NCBI GenBank assembly: GCA_012515695.1
Contig: JAAYXX010000027.1
Location: forward strand, 1-7,219
Source: Chloroflexota bacterium
GTDB taxonomy: Bacteria > Chloroflexota > Anaerolineae > UBA1429
Direction: 5' to 3'
DNA: 7,219 bases
Shown piece by piece: positions 6,892 to 7,219 of the stretch. Numbering within the stretch: the first letter of the stretch is position 1; the number at the start of each line of letters is the position of its first letter. Position numbers and translations under genes: made by a program. Below the pieces are notes generated by a model. It was not told the DNA's origin, did not search any database, and saw only the letters and a program-made list of their open reading frames with translations.

Positions 6892-6919
6892 TTATACCTT
6901 GCTCAAGCCAATCTGCCAA
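6891..6919 (-). promoter_or_regulatory. Predicted uvrC promoter
   Basis: On the minus strand, TTGGCA (6919-6914) is followed after exactly 17 bp by TATAAT (6896-6891), one of the best sigma-70-like matches in the window. Transcription would start near 6883-6885, leaving a leader of about 110 nt before uvrC. That leader contains the winged-helix remnant. A second -10-like string, TAGAAT, lies 1 nt before the uvrC ATG but lacks a -35 and is too close to the start to serve it. Confidence 0.75.
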
Positions 6920-6977
6920 GTTTTACATAAGTTTGTGGTCTGTTGCAGTCTTGGCCCCGCCTGAAAAAGCGACACCC

Positions 6978-7050
6978 GGCGGTTGAAACCGCGGCAACCG
7001 TTGCAATCGCCATGTATGGCGATGCAACGGTTGGTGCAGTTTCAACTGCC
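6978..7050. repeat. Long inverted repeat, MITE- or REP-like
   Basis: The left arm (6978-7013) and right arm (7016-7050) pair over about 35 bp with four mismatches and one bulged A (near 7004-7005), around a 2-nt centre at 7014-7015. The inner part is the most exact: CAACCGTTGCA with TCGCCAT against its complement. The outer part carries GGCGGTTGAAACCGC on the left and GCAGTTTCAACTGCC on the right. No transposase or clear target-site duplication is present. The pairing could fold as a cruciform in DNA or as a long RNA hairpin. It resembles the GTTGAAAC-centred intergenic repeats I associate with Chloroflexota genomes, but that link is from memory and unverified. Confidence 0.8.
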
Positions 7051-7068
7051 TACGCGATGGCACGCCGT

Positions 7069-7103
7069 ATAATTGGACCGCCGGCTTCCAGCCGGCATAA
7101 TTG
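7069..7103. repeat. GC-armed palindrome flanked by 7-bp direct repeats
   Basis: GCCGGCT (7080-7086) and AGCCGGC (7090-7096) form a 7-bp stem with a 3-nt loop. The block is bracketed by identical ATAATTG repeats at 7069-7075 and 7097-7103. It is followed by TTGCAA and GCCGCC, which look like a part of another unit of similar design. The direct repeats could be a target-site duplication of a tiny element or part of the repeat unit itself. Confidence 0.6.
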
Positions 7104-7149
7104 CAAGCCGCCAAGGATGGCTAATGGCGCTAACATTTAGTTGTCACGG

Positions 7150-7182
7150 AAAAAAGCGAGGTGAATGGCTACAGGACCTCGC
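7150..7182 (-). terminator. Rho-independent terminator of an off-window minus-strand gene
   Basis: Read on the minus strand, GCGAGGT (7182-7176) and ACCTCGC (7162-7156) form a 7-bp stem with a 13-nt loop, followed at once by TTTTTT (7155-7150). This is the form expected for transcription coming from the right, so a gene whose end lies past position 7219 probably stops here. It also shields the uvrC promoter from read-through. Confidence 0.75.
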
Positions 7183-7202
7183 CAGCGGACCACCCTCACC
7201 CC

Positions 7203-7218
7203 CGGCTGTACCCAGCCG
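7203..7218. repeat. Small GC hairpin at the right edge
   Basis: CGGCTG (7203-7208) and CAGCCG (7213-7218) pair perfectly around TACC. The arms resemble those of the palindrome at 7080-7096 and may belong to the same class of intergenic repeat. The edge of the window prevents seeing whether it extends. Confidence 0.4.
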
Positions 7219-7219
7219 C

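Larger units (their letters stand above)
6920..7219. other. Gene-free stretch made of palindromes and a terminator
   Basis: I see no credible protein-coding gene here. Short frames exist on both strands, but they run through inverted repeats and show no family motif. The stretch holds the upstream flank of the uvrC promoter, a 73-bp inverted repeat (6978-7050), a GC-armed palindrome between direct repeats (7069-7103), a minus-strand terminator (7150-7182) and a small hairpin at the edge (7203-7218). A gene on the minus strand probably ends just beyond the right edge. Confidence 0.7.

Noticed and set aside
6978..7050. CRISPR-like repeat because of the GTTGAAAC core
   Set aside because: There are no regularly spaced repeats with unique spacers; the two copies are in inverted orientation and form one long palindrome.
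7068..7073. TATAAT on the plus strand inside the repeat region
   Set aside because: No acceptable -35 lies 16-18 bp upstream, and the string is part of the ATAATTG direct repeat with no plus-strand gene following in the window.
6943..7140. A 65-codon plus-strand frame (and a 63-codon minus-strand frame at 6923-7114) in the intergenic region
   Set aside because: Both run straight through the inverted repeats, have no ribosome binding site and show no recognisable motif.

Overview
This GC-rich window carries four main protein-coding genes, three of which encode core DNA-repair nucleases or ATPases. The gene set, the codon preference and the GC-armed intergenic palindromes would fit a free-living bacterium of the Chloroflexota (Anaerolineae-like) or a related deep-branching phylum. 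That placement is inferred from overall resemblance. No rRNA, tRNA, CRISPR array, transposase or phage gene is visible.

Layout. Positions 1-1000 hold the first three quarters of xseA (exonuclease VII large subunit, minus strand), cut by the window edge. Its extended -10 box sits directly against the start codon, which points to a leaderless mRNA. Positions 1163-2356 encode, also on the minus strand, a DUF89/ARMT1-type metal-dependent phosphatase. At 2389-2448 two promoters lie back to back with their -35 boxes only 3 bp apart. One drives the phosphatase and the other drives mutS2. Positions 2496-4889 are a full-length mutS2 on the plus strand. A strong hairpin terminator at 4891-4925 separates it from the convergent uvrC (4931-6772, minus strand).

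Upstream of uvrC lies a short reading frame (6769-6891) that matches the last part of an OmpR-type winged-helix domain and overlaps the uvrC start as ATGA. It looks like the remains of a response-regulator gene now inside the uvrC leader, just behind a good promoter at 6891-6919. From 6920 to the right edge I see no gene. This stretch holds a 73-bp near-perfect inverted repeat, two smaller GC-armed palindromes (one flanked by 7-bp direct repeats), and a minus-strand terminator belonging to a gene beyond the window.

How the genes relate. XseA degrades single-stranded DNA, UvrC makes the two incisions of nucleotide excision repair, and MutS2 acts on branched DNA or on collided and stalled ribosomes, depending on the organism. 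Each gene seems to have its own promoter, so this is a neighbourhood of repair genes and not an operon. The phosphatase is the only member with an unsettled role. I did not find a clearly new multi-gene system. The best leads are the response-regulator remnant in front of uvrC, the apparent leaderless starts, the compact divergent promoter and the long inverted repeat.
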